From Clostridiales bacterium CCNA10 (lineage in GTDB: Bacteria; Bacillota; Clostridia; Oscillospirales; Oscillospiraceae): a DNA stretch of 64,000 nt. The notes under the pieces were generated by a model. That model was not told the DNA's origin, did not search any database, and worked only from the letters and a program-made list of their open reading frames with translations. Of the stretch, positions 23,891 through 32,390 are shown piece after piece (the first letter of the stretch is position 1; the number at the start of each line of letters is the position of its first letter). The stretch covers positions 1,426,001 through 1,490,000 of the forward strand of contig AP018533.1 in assembly GCA_003573975.1 (NCBI GenBank), given 5' to 3'. Position numbers and translations under genes: made by a program.

Positions 23891-24637
23891 ATGACACACA
23901 CATTTGGAGCCTATTTCAGCCCTACGGGGGGCACCAAGCGCGCCCTGGAGGCCGTATGCGGCCTGCTGGGAGGGGAGAGCGAATACCTACCGCTCACCGG
24001 CCCGGACAAGAAGGAGAAAACCTTCGGCCCGGAGGAGCTGCTGGTCCTGGCCCTGCCGGTGTACGCCGGACAGATCCCGGCGGTGCCCGGTCTGCTGGAC
24101 GGCCTGAAGGGAGACAACACCCCCTGCATCCTTCTGGCCACCTACGGCAACCGGCACTATGACAACGCCCTGGCCCAGATGAAGCGGCTGATGGAGGCCC
24201 GGGGCTTCCGCTGTGTGGGGGCGGCCGCGGTCATCACCCCCCACATCTTTGCCCCGACCCTGGGGGTGGGCCGCCCGGACGGGGAGGACCTGGAGGTCCT
24301 GGTCCGCTTTGCCCAGGGCGTGAAGGACAAGCTGGCCTCCGGTGCGGCGGGCAGCGTGGAGGTGCCCGGGGATCCGGAGCCCCCCGCCCACCCCGCGGTC
24401 CCGGTGAAGAAGGACCGGGACTGGGACACCTGCCTGGGCTGCGGCTTCTGCGCCCAGGTGTGCCCCACCGGGGCCATGGATCCCAAGACTCTGCTGTGGG
24501 ATATGGAGAAGTGCATCAGCTGCATGGCCTGTGTGTCCCGGTGCCCGGTGGGGGCGCTGGGCTATAACTCCGCGGCTATCGCCACCCGGCTGACGGAGAA
24601 GTTCTCAGAGCGCCGGCCTGTGGAGGTGTTCCTGTAA
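23891..24637 (+). CDS. EFR1-family flavodoxin-ferredoxin protein
   Basis: A 248-residue protein; the ATG at 23891 follows an AAAGGGG site. Residues 1 to about 150 form a flavodoxin-like domain with the FMN phosphate loop SPTGGTKR and LPVYAGQIP. The C-terminal 80 residues hold two 4Fe-4S clusters: CLGCGFCAQVCPTGAMD and CISCMACVSRCP. EFR1 proteins are thought to carry electrons between ferredoxin-type donors and flavoproteins in anaerobes. It is monocistronic, with a terminator at 24656. Confidence 0.88.
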   Translation: MTHTFGAYFSPTGGTKRALEAVCGLLGGESEYLPLTGPDKKEKTFGPEELLVLALPVYAGQIPAVPGLLDGLKGDNTPCILLATYGNRHYDNALAQMKRLMEARGFRCVGAAAVITPHIFAPTLGVGRPDGEDLEVLVRFAQGVKDKLASGAAGSVEVPGDPEPPAHPAVPVKKDRDWDTCLGCGFCAQVCPTGAMDPKTLLWDMEKCISCMACVSRCPVGALGYNSAAIATRLTEKFSERRPVEVFL

Positions 24638-24655
24638 AGGCGGGACCGGAAAGAA

Positions 24656-24694
24656 GCCTGCCGGGACCGTGTGAGGACGGTCCCGGCAGGCTGT
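24656..24694 (+). terminator. Terminator after the EFR1 gene
   Basis: A 15-bp perfect stem (24656-24670 with 24677-24691) followed by tgtt. The stem is strong but the T-run is poor. Confidence 0.65.
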
Positions 24695-24717
24695 TCCGAA
24701 GGGAAGGGGGAGGAAAA

Positions 24718-25716
24718 ATGAAAAAGCGCATCCTGATGCTGGCCACCGGAGGGACCATTGCCTCCCGGGAGAGTGGACAGGGCCTGGCCCCGGCCATCAC
24801 TTCAGAGGAGCTGCTGGGCTATGTGCCTGGGATCGGGGAGCTGTGCCGGGTGGAGACCGTCCAGCTGATGAATCTGGACAGCACCAATGTGGGCCCCTCC
24901 CACTGGCTGAGCATGGCCCGGGCCATCGAGGCGCGCTACCGGGACTACGACGGCTTTGTGGTGACCCACGGCACGGACACCATGGCCTATACGGCGGCGG
25001 CCCTCTCCTACCTGATCCAGCGCTCCCCCAAGCCCATCGTGCTCACCGGATCTCAGCGGTCTATCTGCATGGAAAACACCGACGCCCGGATGAACCTCTA
25101 CAACGCATTCCTGTACGCGGCGGCGGAGGGGTCAAGAGGGGTGAGTCTGGTCTTTGACGGCAAGGTGATCTCCGGCACCCGGGCCCGGAAGGAGCGGACC
25201 AAGAGCTTCAACGCCTTCTCCAGCGTGGACTATCCGGAGCTGGCCATCATCCGGGACGGGCGGCTGATCCGCTATCTGGCCGAGCTGGACTACAGGGACG
25301 GCCCGGAGTTTTTCCACCGCTTAGAAGAGCGGGTGCTGCTGCTCACCCTGATCCCGGGGATGGGGGCGGACGCCCTTTCCGCCCTGCGGGACAGCTATCA
25401 GGCGGTGATCCTTCAAAGCTTCGGGGTGGGCGGTGTGCCCGGCGGGGGCAGCGGCCCCTTTGCCCGGGCTATGGAGGACTGGCTGCGGGCGGGGAAAACC
25501 ATTGTGAAGATGACCCAGGTGCCCTATGAGGGCAGTGATATGGCGGTCTATCAGGTAGGCTATCAGGTGAAGGAGAAATATCAGCTGATGGAGGCATATA
25601 ACATGACTCTGGAGGCGGCGGCCACCAAGCTGATGTGGGTCCTGGGACAGACCCGGGATTCGGAGGAGGTCCGCAGGCTGTTCTACCAGCCGGTCCAGTG
25701 GGACATCATTCGATGA
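24718..25716 (+). CDS. ansA: Type I L-asparaginase
   Basis: A 332-residue cytoplasmic-type asparaginase with no signal peptide. Catalytic motifs are TGGTIAS (residues 10-16, nucleophile Thr) and THGTDTM (about residues 83-89, with the Thr-Asp pair), plus LTGSQRS. The enzyme hydrolyses asparagine to aspartate and ammonia and fits an amino-acid-using anaerobe. Its last 11 bp overlap the end of the convergent XRE regulator gene. A GGGGGAGGA site sits just before the ATG. Confidence 0.9.
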   Translation: MKKRILMLATGGTIASRESGQGLAPAITSEELLGYVPGIGELCRVETVQLMNLDSTNVGPSHWLSMARAIEARYRDYDGFVVTHGTDTMAYTAAALSYLIQRSPKPIVLTGSQRSICMENTDARMNLYNAFLYAAAEGSRGVSLVFDGKVISGTRARKERTKSFNAFSSVDYPELAIIRDGRLIRYLAELDYRDGPEFFHRLEERVLLLTLIPGMGADALSALRDSYQAVILQSFGVGGVPGGGSGPFARAMEDWLRAGKTIVKMTQVPYEGSDMAVYQVGYQVKEKYQLMEAYNMTLEAAATKLMWVLGQTRDSEEVRRLFYQPVQWDIIR

Positions 25717-26089
25717 ACCGGGACCGGGGGCGGGACGGCGGGAGAAGCTCCAGCAGCTGGGACAGCAGGATGGAGGCCTGCCTCTGCTGTCCGGGATCAA
25801 GGGGTTTGAGACAGTCCACCGCTTCTAAAAGGAGGAGGGCGGAGAGCAGACGGTCCTCTGTGTGCTGGCCGGTCAGCAGGACCTGAGGCGCGACGCCCAG
25901 GTTTTGCGCGATCTGCTCCACAGTACCCAGGGTGGAATTGCCCTGACCGTGCAGGATGTTCCTCAGGGTGGAGTGCCCGATCCCAAGTTCACAGGAGAAT
26001 TCCTCCAGCGTAGTGCGTCTGGCCTGGTAGACCAGGCGGAGGTTCCGGGTGAGGTTTTGATTGAGAGAGTCTGTGGGGTCCAGCGGCAT
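25706..26089 (-). CDS. XRE-family transcriptional regulator
   Basis: A 127-residue protein. Residues about 14-70 are a Cro/C1-type helix-turn-helix (LRLVYQARRTTLEEFSCELGI, then GHSTLRNILHGQGNSTL and TVEQIAQNLGV). The C-terminal half is helical and Leu-rich and may dimerise. It is convergent with, and overlaps, the asparaginase gene by 11 bp, and divergent from the 5'-nucleotidase gene, so it could control the latter. It has a good own promoter at 26175-26203. Confidence 0.8.
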   Translation of the reverse strand: MPLDPTDSLNQNLTRNLRLVYQARRTTLEEFSCELGIGHSTLRNILHGQGNSTLGTVEQIAQNLGVAPQVLLTGQHTEDRLLSALLLLEAVDCLKPLDPGQQRQASILLSQLLELLPPSRPRSRFIE

Positions 26090-26174
26090 TGCGGGATCAT
26101 CTCACTTTCCGGGGAAATTTGGAGGGATACAGAAAAATAAATGACGGATCACCCTTTCTGTGCACCCTGAGAAA

Positions 26175-26203
26175 ATCATAGGGAAAACAGTCGAAATTTT
26201 CAA
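26175..26203 (-). promoter_or_regulatory. Promoter of the XRE regulator gene
   Basis: On the minus strand, TTGAAA (26198-26203), 17-bp spacer, TATGAT (26175-26180), giving a leader of about 80 nt. The rest of the 26090-26352 intergenic region is AT-rich and shows no clear plus-strand promoter. Confidence 0.7.
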
Positions 26204-26352
26204 GGACATGATATTGGAAATTTCTACACTATACTGGATGCGGGCGGGAACGGACCGAAATGGGGCGGGAGGGTGAAATCCCTCTTGCGAAATAAAGGAT
26301 TTTGTGGCAGAATAGGGGCTGTCGGATGAAGATAAAACGGGGAGGGGACGCA

Positions 26353-28305
26353 GTGGATCTGTTGAGACGCTGGATCAGGCTGATGGCCGCGGCGGTGCTG
26401 CTGTGCTGTGTTCTGCTGCCCGGAGCGTGGGCGGCGGAAGGGGAGACCGGTTCCGCCACCATTTTATTTACCCACGACCTCCACTCCAGCTTCCTGCCCC
26501 GGAAGGACGGGAGCGGAGGGACCACGGGCGGCTATGCCCGGCTGGCCTCCGCACTGAAGGAGGAGCGGGCCGCCCATCCGGGGGCGCTGACTGTGGACGG
26601 CGGGGATTTCTCTGTGGGCTCCCTGATCCAGGCCCTGTATACCACCCAGGCGGCGGAGCTTCGCACCATGGGCGCCATGGGCTATGACGCTGTGACGGTG
26701 GGAAACCACGAATTTGACGGTACTGGCTCGGGGTTTGGCGAGATGCTCACCGCCGCCCGCCGGAGCGGGGATGTGACCCCGGCCCTGCTTCTGGCCAACT
26801 ACCGGCCTGAGGAGGACAGCCTGGACCTCCAGCGGGCCATGGCCGCGTACGGGGTGGAGGAGTCCCTGCTTCTGGAGCGCGGCGGCGTGACCTATGGAAT
26901 TTTTGGCCTGATGGGCCGGGACGCCCACGCCTGCGCCCCCACATCCGGTTTTGTGCTGGAGGACCCGGTCCGGGCCGCCCGCCGGTGTGTGGAGCGGCTG
27001 GAAGAGCAGGGAGCTGAAGTGATCGTCTGCCTGTCCCACGGCGGGACCAGCCCGGACGGTACCTCGGAGGATGAGGAACTGGCCCGGGCGGTGGAGGGGA
27101 TCGACCTGATCGTCTCCGGACACACCCACACTGCGCTGGAGGAGCCCATCCTGGCCGGTGAGACCTATATCGTCTCCGCCGGGGAGTATGGAAAAAATCT
27201 GGGGTCTGTCACTCTGTCCTGGAATGAGGCGGGGGAAAAGACCCTGACGGATTACCGTCTGATCCCCCTTGATGGGACCTGGGAGAGCGACCCGGAGATC
27301 GCCGCCCTGATCGAGGGGTGGAAGGGGCAGGTGAGCAGCGGCTATCTGGCCCCCTACGGGCTGACCTATGACCAGCGGCTCACCCGGCTGAGCTTTGACC
27401 TGCCCGCCCCGGAGTCCGGGGTCCAGTCGGGCAGCGCTCTGGGGGAGCTGACGGCGGACGCCTATCTGTGGGCCGCGGAGCATCTGGCGGGCGTGGAGCC
27501 CGGGACGCCCACTGTGGCGGTGACGGCGGACGGAGTGCTCCGCGCGCCGCTGTACGCCGGAGAGCTTACCACCTCCATGGCCTTTGATGTGCTGTCCATG
27601 GGAGTGGGGGAGGCTGGAAGCGCTGGGTTCCCCCTGGTGTCCTGCTATCTCACCGGGAAGGAGCTGCGGGCTGTGGCTGAGGTAGACGCCTCAGTGACGC
27701 CCCTCATGCCGGCGGCCCAGCTGTATACGGCGGGGATGTCCTATTCCTTCAATACCCACCGGGTGCCCTTCAACCGGGTGACCGGCGTGTGGCTCACGGG
27801 AGAAAAAACGGCTGCTCAGGCGGAAAAACACACCGAGACAGAGACATGGAAGAACGAACTGGAGAACGACCGGCTCTACCGGGTGGTCACCGGGATGTAC
27901 TCCGCCCAGATGCTGGATACGGTGAAGGATCGCTCCTTCGGCCTGCTGTCCATCGTGCCCAAGGATGAGCATGGGGAGCCTGTGACGGACTTTTCCCAGC
28001 GCATCCTCCGGGACCGGAACGGGAATGAGATCAAGGAGTGGTACGCCCTGGCGGCCTATCTCCGCTCCTTTGGAGAGAGAGGAGTCCCCAATGACTATGC
28101 CCTGTCCGGCGGGGACGGGCGCAAGCAGGTGAGCCACAGCTGGAGCCCTGGGCAGCTGCTGGGGCATCTGAACTGGATCGGGTTTGCCGCGCTGGCCCTG
28201 CTGGCGCTGGCCGCGGCGGCAGTGGTGCTTCTGGTGCGCTGGGCTGTCCGGTCCCGGCGGAGAGGCCGCCGGGGAGGCGGATACCGCCGCCGCCGGCTGT
28301 TCTGA
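26353..28305 (+). CDS. Surface 5'-nucleotidase / UshA-like metallophosphatase
   Basis: A 650-residue protein starting at a GTG behind GGAGGGG. It has a signal peptide (residues 1 to about 28, ending in GAWA), a calcineurin-like phosphatase domain (FTHDLHS, DGGDFSVGS, GNHEFDGTG, CLSHGGTS, SGHTHTAL), a 5'-nucleotidase C-terminal domain (about residues 350-560), and a C-terminal span followed by an Arg-rich tail (VRSRRRGRRGG), which would hold it in the membrane with the enzyme outside. Related enzymes release phosphate and nucleosides from nucleotides. Metal ligands all look present. It is divergent from an XRE regulator gene. Confidence 0.88.
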   Translation: MDLLRRWIRLMAAAVLLCCVLLPGAWAAEGETGSATILFTHDLHSSFLPRKDGSGGTTGGYARLASALKEERAAHPGALTVDGGDFSVGSLIQALYTTQAAELRTMGAMGYDAVTVGNHEFDGTGSGFGEMLTAARRSGDVTPALLLANYRPEEDSLDLQRAMAAYGVEESLLLERGGVTYGIFGLMGRDAHACAPTSGFVLEDPVRAARRCVERLEEQGAEVIVCLSHGGTSPDGTSEDEELARAVEGIDLIVSGHTHTALEEPILAGETYIVSAGEYGKNLGSVTLSWNEAGEKTLTDYRLIPLDGTWESDPEIAALIEGWKGQVSSGYLAPYGLTYDQRLTRLSFDLPAPESGVQSGSALGELTADAYLWAAEHLAGVEPGTPTVAVTADGVLRAPLYAGELTTSMAFDVLSMGVGEAGSAGFPLVSCYLTGKELRAVAEVDASVTPLMPAAQLYTAGMSYSFNTHRVPFNRVTGVWLTGEKTAAQAEKHTETETWKNELENDRLYRVVTGMYSAQMLDTVKDRSFGLLSIVPKDEHGEPVTDFSQRILRDRNGNEIKEWYALAAYLRSFGERGVPNDYALSGGDGRKQVSHSWSPGQLLGHLNWIGFAALALLALAAAAVVLLVRWAVRSRRRGRRGGGYRRRRLF

Positions 28306-28416
28306 ATTTGTTGTCCCTGCGCGGCGGGGCCGCGCGTTTGATATTTGAACGCAGGGGGACGGCCGCAGTTTTTACAGAGCCGCGGCTGGCTGAATGTGAT
28401 TCGAGGAGGAGAAACC

Positions 28417-29274
28417 GTGAAACAGCAGTATCAAATTGTGAAGAAGAAGGTGCTCACGCCGGAGATCAGTCAGATCTCCGTCCATGCGCCCCTGGTGGCT
28501 GCCAAGGCGAAGGCCGGGCAGTTCATCATCCTGCGTGTGGATGAGAATGGAGAGCGCATCCCGCTGACCATCTCCAGCGCGGACCAGGAGAACGGGACCA
28601 TCACCGTCATCTTCCAGAAGGTGGGCGGCACGACCCTGGCCCTGGATCAGCTGAACGAGGGCGACTGCCTGCACGACTTTGTGGGCCCTCTGGGTGAAGC
28701 CACCCATGTGGAGGACCTGGGCCGGGTGGCCGTCCTGGGCGGCGGCCTGGGCTGCGCCATTGCGCTGCCGGTGGCCCGTGCCCTGCACGAGGCGGGCAAC
28801 CAGGTGGACCTGATCGGCGGCTTTAAGACGAAGGACATCGTCATCCTGGAGGAGGAGATGTCCCACGCCTGCACCGACCTTCATATCTGCACCGACGACG
28901 GCACCTATGGCTATCACGGTTTCGTCACCGGCAAGCTGGAGGAGCTCATCCAGAGCGGGGTCAAGTTCGACCACGTCTTTGCCATCGGCCCCCTGATGAT
29001 GATGAAGTTTGCCTGTAAGCTGACAGAGAAGTACAGCATCCCCACCACCGTCAGCATGAACCCCATTATGATCGACGGCACCGGGATGTGCGGCGGCTGC
29101 CGCCTCACTGTGGGCGGCGAGGTGAAGTTCGCCTGCGTGGACGGCCCGGACTTTGACGGCCATCAGGTGGATTTCGACGAGGTGATCGCCCGCAACGCCA
29201 CCTACCGCGAGTTTGAAGCAGAGCGGAAGAGAGACCATCTCTGCCGCCTGGGAGGAGGTGCCCTCAATGGCTAA
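28417..29274 (+). CDS. nfnA: NADH-dependent ferredoxin:NADP+ oxidoreductase, small subunit NfnA
   Basis: A 285-residue protein; the GTG at 28417 has AGGAGG seven bases upstream. It is a ferredoxin-NADP reductase-type FAD domain (QFIILRVDENGERIPLTI), NAD domain (VAVLGGGLGCAIALPVAR) and C-terminal 2Fe-2S ligands MCGGCRLTV then FACVDGPDF, as in PyrK-like subunits. With NfnB it forms the electron-bifurcating transhydrogenase that moves electrons between NADH, ferredoxin and NADP. The next gene, gltA/nfnB, overlaps it by 8 bp. Confidence 0.9.
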   Translation: MKQQYQIVKKKVLTPEISQISVHAPLVAAKAKAGQFIILRVDENGERIPLTISSADQENGTITVIFQKVGGTTLALDQLNEGDCLHDFVGPLGEATHVEDLGRVAVLGGGLGCAIALPVARALHEAGNQVDLIGGFKTKDIVILEEEMSHACTDLHICTDDGTYGYHGFVTGKLEELIQSGVKFDHVFAIGPLMMMKFACKLTEKYSIPTTVSMNPIMIDGTGMCGGCRLTVGGEVKFACVDGPDFDGHQVDFDEVIARNATYREFEAERKRDHLCRLGGGALNG

Positions 29275-30652
29275 TATGCAGATGACCAAGACTCCCATGC
29301 CGGAGCAGGATCCCCAGGTCCGCAATGCCAACTTCCTGGAGGTCGCTCAGGGCTATACCCTGGAGCAGGCCATGAACGAGGCTCAGCGGTGCATCCACTG
29401 CAAGAACCCTGCCTGTGTCAGCGGCTGTCCCGTGGGCATCCCCATCCCGGACTTCCTGGCCAAGGTGGCGGAGGGCGACATCGCCGCCGCCTATGAGATC
29501 CTGTCCAACGCCAACGCCCTGCCCGCCATCTCCGGCCGCGTGTGCCCCCAGGAGAACCAGTGCGAGGGCAAGTGCGTCCGGGGCGTGAAGGGCGAGCCCG
29601 TAGCCATCGGCCGGGTGGAGCGCTTCGTGGCCGACTGGGCGGCCCAGCAGGGCATCGCCAACGTGGCCACCGCCCCCAAGAACGGCCACAAGACGGCGGT
29701 CATCGGCTCCGGCCCCGCCGGCCTGACCTGCGCCGGGGAGCTGGCCCGCATGGGCTATGACGTCACGGTGTTCGAGGCGTTCCACACCGCCGGCGGCGTG
29801 CTGACCTACGGCATCCCGGAGTTCCGTCTGCCCAAGGCCATCGTGGCCCGGGAGGTGTCCAACCTGGAGAAGATGGGGGTGGACATCGAGCTGAACATGG
29901 TCATCGGCAAGGTCCTCACCATCCCCGAGCTGTTTGAGCGGGGCTATGAGGCGGTGTTCGTCGCCTCCGGCGCCGGCCTGCCCATGTTTATGAAGATCCC
30001 CGGCGAGGGACTGGTGGGCGTCTACTCCGCCAACGAGTACCTCACCCGCATCAACCTGATGAAGGCCTATCAGGAGGGCAGCGAGACTCCCATCCTCCAC
30101 AACAAGAAGGTGGCCGTGGTGGGCGGCGGCAACGTGGCCATGGACGCCGCCCGGTGCGCCAAGCGCCTGGGGGCCGAGGTCCACATCGTCTACCGCCGCT
30201 CCGAGGCGGAGCTCCCCGCCCGCGCCGAGGAGGTCCACCACGCCAAGGAGGAGGGCATCATCTTCGATCTGCTCACCAACCCCATTTCTATCGAGGGCGA
30301 CGAGAAGGGCCATGTCCAGTCCATGACCTGCATCCGTATGGAGCTGGGCGAGCCGGACGCCTCCGGCCGCCGCCGCCCCGTCCCCATGGAGGGCAGCGAG
30401 TTCAAGATGGAGGCCGACGCGGTCATCATGGCGCTGGGCACCTCTCCCAACCCCATGAGCACCAAGGGCACCGAGGGCCTGGAAAAGACCCGCAAGGGCT
30501 GCGTGGCCGCCGATGAGAACGGTCAGACCAGCCTGCCCGGCGTGTTCGCCGGAGGCGACGCCGCCACCGGAGCCGCCACCGTCATCCTGGCCATGGGCGC
30601 GGGCAAGCACGCGGCCAAGTCCATCGACGCGTACATCAAGAGCAAGGGCTGA
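29267..30652 (+). CDS. nfnB: Electron-bifurcating transhydrogenase large subunit NfnB (GltA-like)
   Basis: A 461-residue protein; the ATG at 29267 follows GGAGGTG. The N-terminal Fe-S part has CIHCKNPACVSGCP and CPQENQCEGKC for two 4Fe-4S clusters. An FAD Rossmann motif (AVIGSGPAGLTCAGEL) and an NADPH one (VAVVGGGNVAMDAAR) follow, and the C-terminal flavin site is GVFAGGDAATGAATV. It is related to the glutamate synthase small subunit, but there is no GltB-type large subunit and the partner is NfnA, so a transhydrogenase role is favoured. It supplies NADPH for biosynthesis in fermenters. Confidence 0.9.
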   Translation: MANMQMTKTPMPEQDPQVRNANFLEVAQGYTLEQAMNEAQRCIHCKNPACVSGCPVGIPIPDFLAKVAEGDIAAAYEILSNANALPAISGRVCPQENQCEGKCVRGVKGEPVAIGRVERFVADWAAQQGIANVATAPKNGHKTAVIGSGPAGLTCAGELARMGYDVTVFEAFHTAGGVLTYGIPEFRLPKAIVAREVSNLEKMGVDIELNMVIGKVLTIPELFERGYEAVFVASGAGLPMFMKIPGEGLVGVYSANEYLTRINLMKAYQEGSETPILHNKKVAVVGGGNVAMDAARCAKRLGAEVHIVYRRSEAELPARAEEVHHAKEEGIIFDLLTNPISIEGDEKGHVQSMTCIRMELGEPDASGRRRPVPMEGSEFKMEADAVIMALGTSPNPMSTKGTEGLEKTRKGCVAADENGQTSLPGVFAGGDAATGAATVILAMGAGKHAAKSIDAYIKSKG

Positions 30653-30672
30653 TCCAAGGCCCATAGAACGGT

Positions 30673-30712
30673 GCGCGGGGCGCTGCCATTGGCAGCGCCC
30701 CGCGCGGTTTTG
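30673..30712. terminator. Terminator between nfnB and the EamA gene
   Basis: A 15-bp perfect stem (30673-30687 with 30691-30705) with a 3-base loop is followed by ggtttt. It lies between converging genes. Confidence 0.8.
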
Positions 30713-30724
30713 TGTCGGGAGCGG

Positions 30725-31621
30725 TCAGGAATGGGGCGCTTTCCGCCGGAGGGGGCGGAGCAGGGCGGACAGATCCGCCTCCATCATCAAAATACCCAGT
30801 ATCAGCAGGGCGGCGCCCGCATAGGCCCGGGGGGAGAGGACCTCGTGGGCCACGAAGAAGGCAAAGATGGAGTTGAACACCGGCTCCAGGCAGAAGATGA
30901 CCCCCACATGGGAGGCGGTGGTGTACTGGAGGGCCACCGACTGGATCAGGAAGGCGGCCCCGGTGCAGAACAGGGAGAGCACCAGAACGGAGGCCCAGAC
31001 GGCGGGGGTCCGGGGGAGGTCAGGTCCCTCCAGAAAGACGCTGAGGACCAGCATCCCCAGGCCGGTGACCAGCTGCTGATAGATCCCCAGCTGAAAGGCG
31101 TCCACCTCCGGACAGGCCACCGCCCGCTCAGTGATGAGGAGATAGACGGCGTTGGACAGGGCGCACAGGATGCACAGGACGTCCCCCAGGGCGGGGCGCA
31201 GATCGTCGGACAGGGTGAGCAGGGCAATGCCCGTCACCGCCATGACCAGCACCAGGGCCAGCTTTCGGGAGGGCCTGCGGCGGAAGAACAGAAAGTCCAG
31301 CAGGGGAGTGAAGACCACCGGCAGGGCGCACAGAAAGCCGGCGTTGGACAGGCTGGTGTACTTGACCCCGAAGGTGGTGGCGGTGTACACGCAGAACAGG
31401 GCCGCTCCGGTGGCAATGGCAGTCTTGAGGGTGGCGGCGCTGGGATGGCGCAGCCGGGGGAGAAAGCACAGTCCTCCCACCCCAAAGGCCAGCAGGAACC
31501 GGATGGCGTTGAGGCTGAACACCCCCACCTCCGTCAGCGCCAGATCGGTGAGGAGATAGGAGATGCCCCAGAAGAAGGTGACCAGGACCAGCATCAGGTC
31601 CGCTTTCAGCTGTGTGTGCAC
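30725..31621 (-). CDS. EamA-family (DMT) transporter
   Basis: A 298-residue protein of about ten membrane spans, arranged as two EamA repeats of five (first begins LMLVLVTFFWGISYLLTD, second near NAVYLLITERAV). It starts at a GTG with GGGAGGGAG upstream. Family members export amino acids or other metabolites or import nucleotide sugars; substrate cannot be told. The Trp near residue 20 and the Gly/Pro pattern are typical. It is transcribed alone. Confidence 0.88.
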   Translation of the reverse strand: MHTQLKADLMLVLVTFFWGISYLLTDLALTEVGVFSLNAIRFLLAFGVGGLCFLPRLRHPSAATLKTAIATGAALFCVYTATTFGVKYTSLSNAGFLCALPVVFTPLLDFLFFRRRPSRKLALVLVMAVTGIALLTLSDDLRPALGDVLCILCALSNAVYLLITERAVACPEVDAFQLGIYQQLVTGLGMLVLSVFLEGPDLPRTPAVWASVLVLSLFCTGAAFLIQSVALQYTTASHVGVIFCLEPVFNSIFAFFVAHEVLSPRAYAGAALLILGILMMEADLSALLRPLRRKAPHS

Positions 31622-31650
31622 AGCGCTCCCTCCCTATGCTTGATGAGAGC

Positions 31651-31679
31651 ATTATAGCATAGAGGATGGCGGCTTGAAA
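31651..31679 (-). promoter_or_regulatory. Promoter of the EamA transporter gene
   Basis: On the minus strand, TTTCAA (31674-31679), 17-bp spacer, TATAAT (31651-31656), 29 bp ahead of the start codon. Confidence 0.75.
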
Positions 31680-31733
31680 GATAAAATATGACAGATCTCA
31701 CAAAAACATTGGGGAAGAGGCTTCCTTTCCTGC

Positions 31734-31763
31734 TTTACAGCGGGCGGCGGGGTGTGGTACACT
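31734..31763 (+). promoter_or_regulatory. Promoter of the thioesterase gene
   Basis: TTTACA (31734-31739), 18-bp spacer, TACACT (31758-31763), 43 bp before the start codon. Confidence 0.6.
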
Positions 31764-31806
31764 GGGGAGCATAAGGATCCGAACAGGACCGGAAGGGAGA
31801 ACTGCT

Positions 31807-32193
31807 GTGATGGAAAAACCGACAGAATATACGCTGACCTGGGAGGTCACCGATGAGATGACCGCCAAGCGCATCGGGAGCGCGGGCTCCAAGATCCTGT
31901 CCACCCCCAATATGGTGGCGTTGATGGAGGCGGCGGCCCTGGAGCTGGCGAAAGCCTATCTGGACGAAGGGATGACCACGGTGGGGGCGGAGATCCACTG
32001 CCGCCATTTGGCCCCCACCCCTGTGGGGATGAAGGTGAGCGCTACGGCCCGCCTGCGCTCCATTGAGCGGAGGAAGATGTGGTTCGACATCGAGGTGAAC
32101 GACGAGAAGGTCAAATGCGGCGAGGGCTCTCACCTCCGGATCATGGTCGCCCCCAAGGGGATCCAGGAGAAGGCGGAGCAGAAGAAGGACTGA
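31807..32193 (+). CDS. Thioesterase-superfamily protein (hotdog fold, FlK-like)
   Basis: A 128-residue hotdog-fold protein. Start is GTG at 31807 or the ATG right after it; both fit a GGGAG site. Recognisable are the central helix segment NMVALMEAAALELAKAYL, the Glu used in several FlK-like thioesterases, and VGAEIHCRHLAPTPVGMKVSATARL. Such proteins hydrolyse acyl-CoA or similar thioesters (FlK is fluoroacetyl-CoA specific, but the substrate here is unknown). It is monocistronic and followed by a strong terminator. Confidence 0.8.
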   Translation: MMEKPTEYTLTWEVTDEMTAKRIGSAGSKILSTPNMVALMEAAALELAKAYLDEGMTTVGAEIHCRHLAPTPVGMKVSATARLRSIERRKMWFDIEVNDEKVKCGEGSHLRIMVAPKGIQEKAEQKKD

Positions 32194-32213
32194 TCCCCGG
32201 TCTGTGGGGAGCA

Positions 32214-32253
32214 CCATCAAAAACGGACGGCGTGAGCCGTCCGTTTTTGATGG
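32214..32253. terminator. Terminator after the thioesterase gene
   Basis: A near-perfect 17-bp stem (CATCAAAAACGGACGGC with its complement, loop GTGA) whose right arm includes the T-run GTTTTTGATG. Confidence 0.8.
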
Positions 32254-32301
32254 CTGGGAGGCAGCGGCCGGACAGACTGTCCCCCGGGGAAAATTTAGAA
32301 G

Positions 32302-32347
32302 TTCTTAAGATTTTGGCCCTTGCATCTTAAAGAGTCTGTGCTATGCT
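32302..32347 (+). promoter_or_regulatory. Promoter and direct repeats upstream of the first two-component system
   Basis: TTGCAT (32320-32325) and TATGCT (32342-32347), 16 bp apart, form a likely promoter. Two CTTAA-containing repeats, TTCTTAAGA (32302-32310) and ATCTTAAAGA (32324-32333), are 22 bp apart, two helical turns. This spacing suits binding of an OmpR-family dimer, possibly the regulator encoded next. Confidence 0.5.
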
Positions 32348-32390
32348 AGAAGCAAAAGAAGATCCAAATGAGGAGAGGGGATAAGAGGTT

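Noticed and set aside
30671..31657. 328-codon plus-strand frame opposite the EamA transporter
   Set aside because: Gln/Gly/His-rich shadow of a clear membrane transporter gene on the minus strand.
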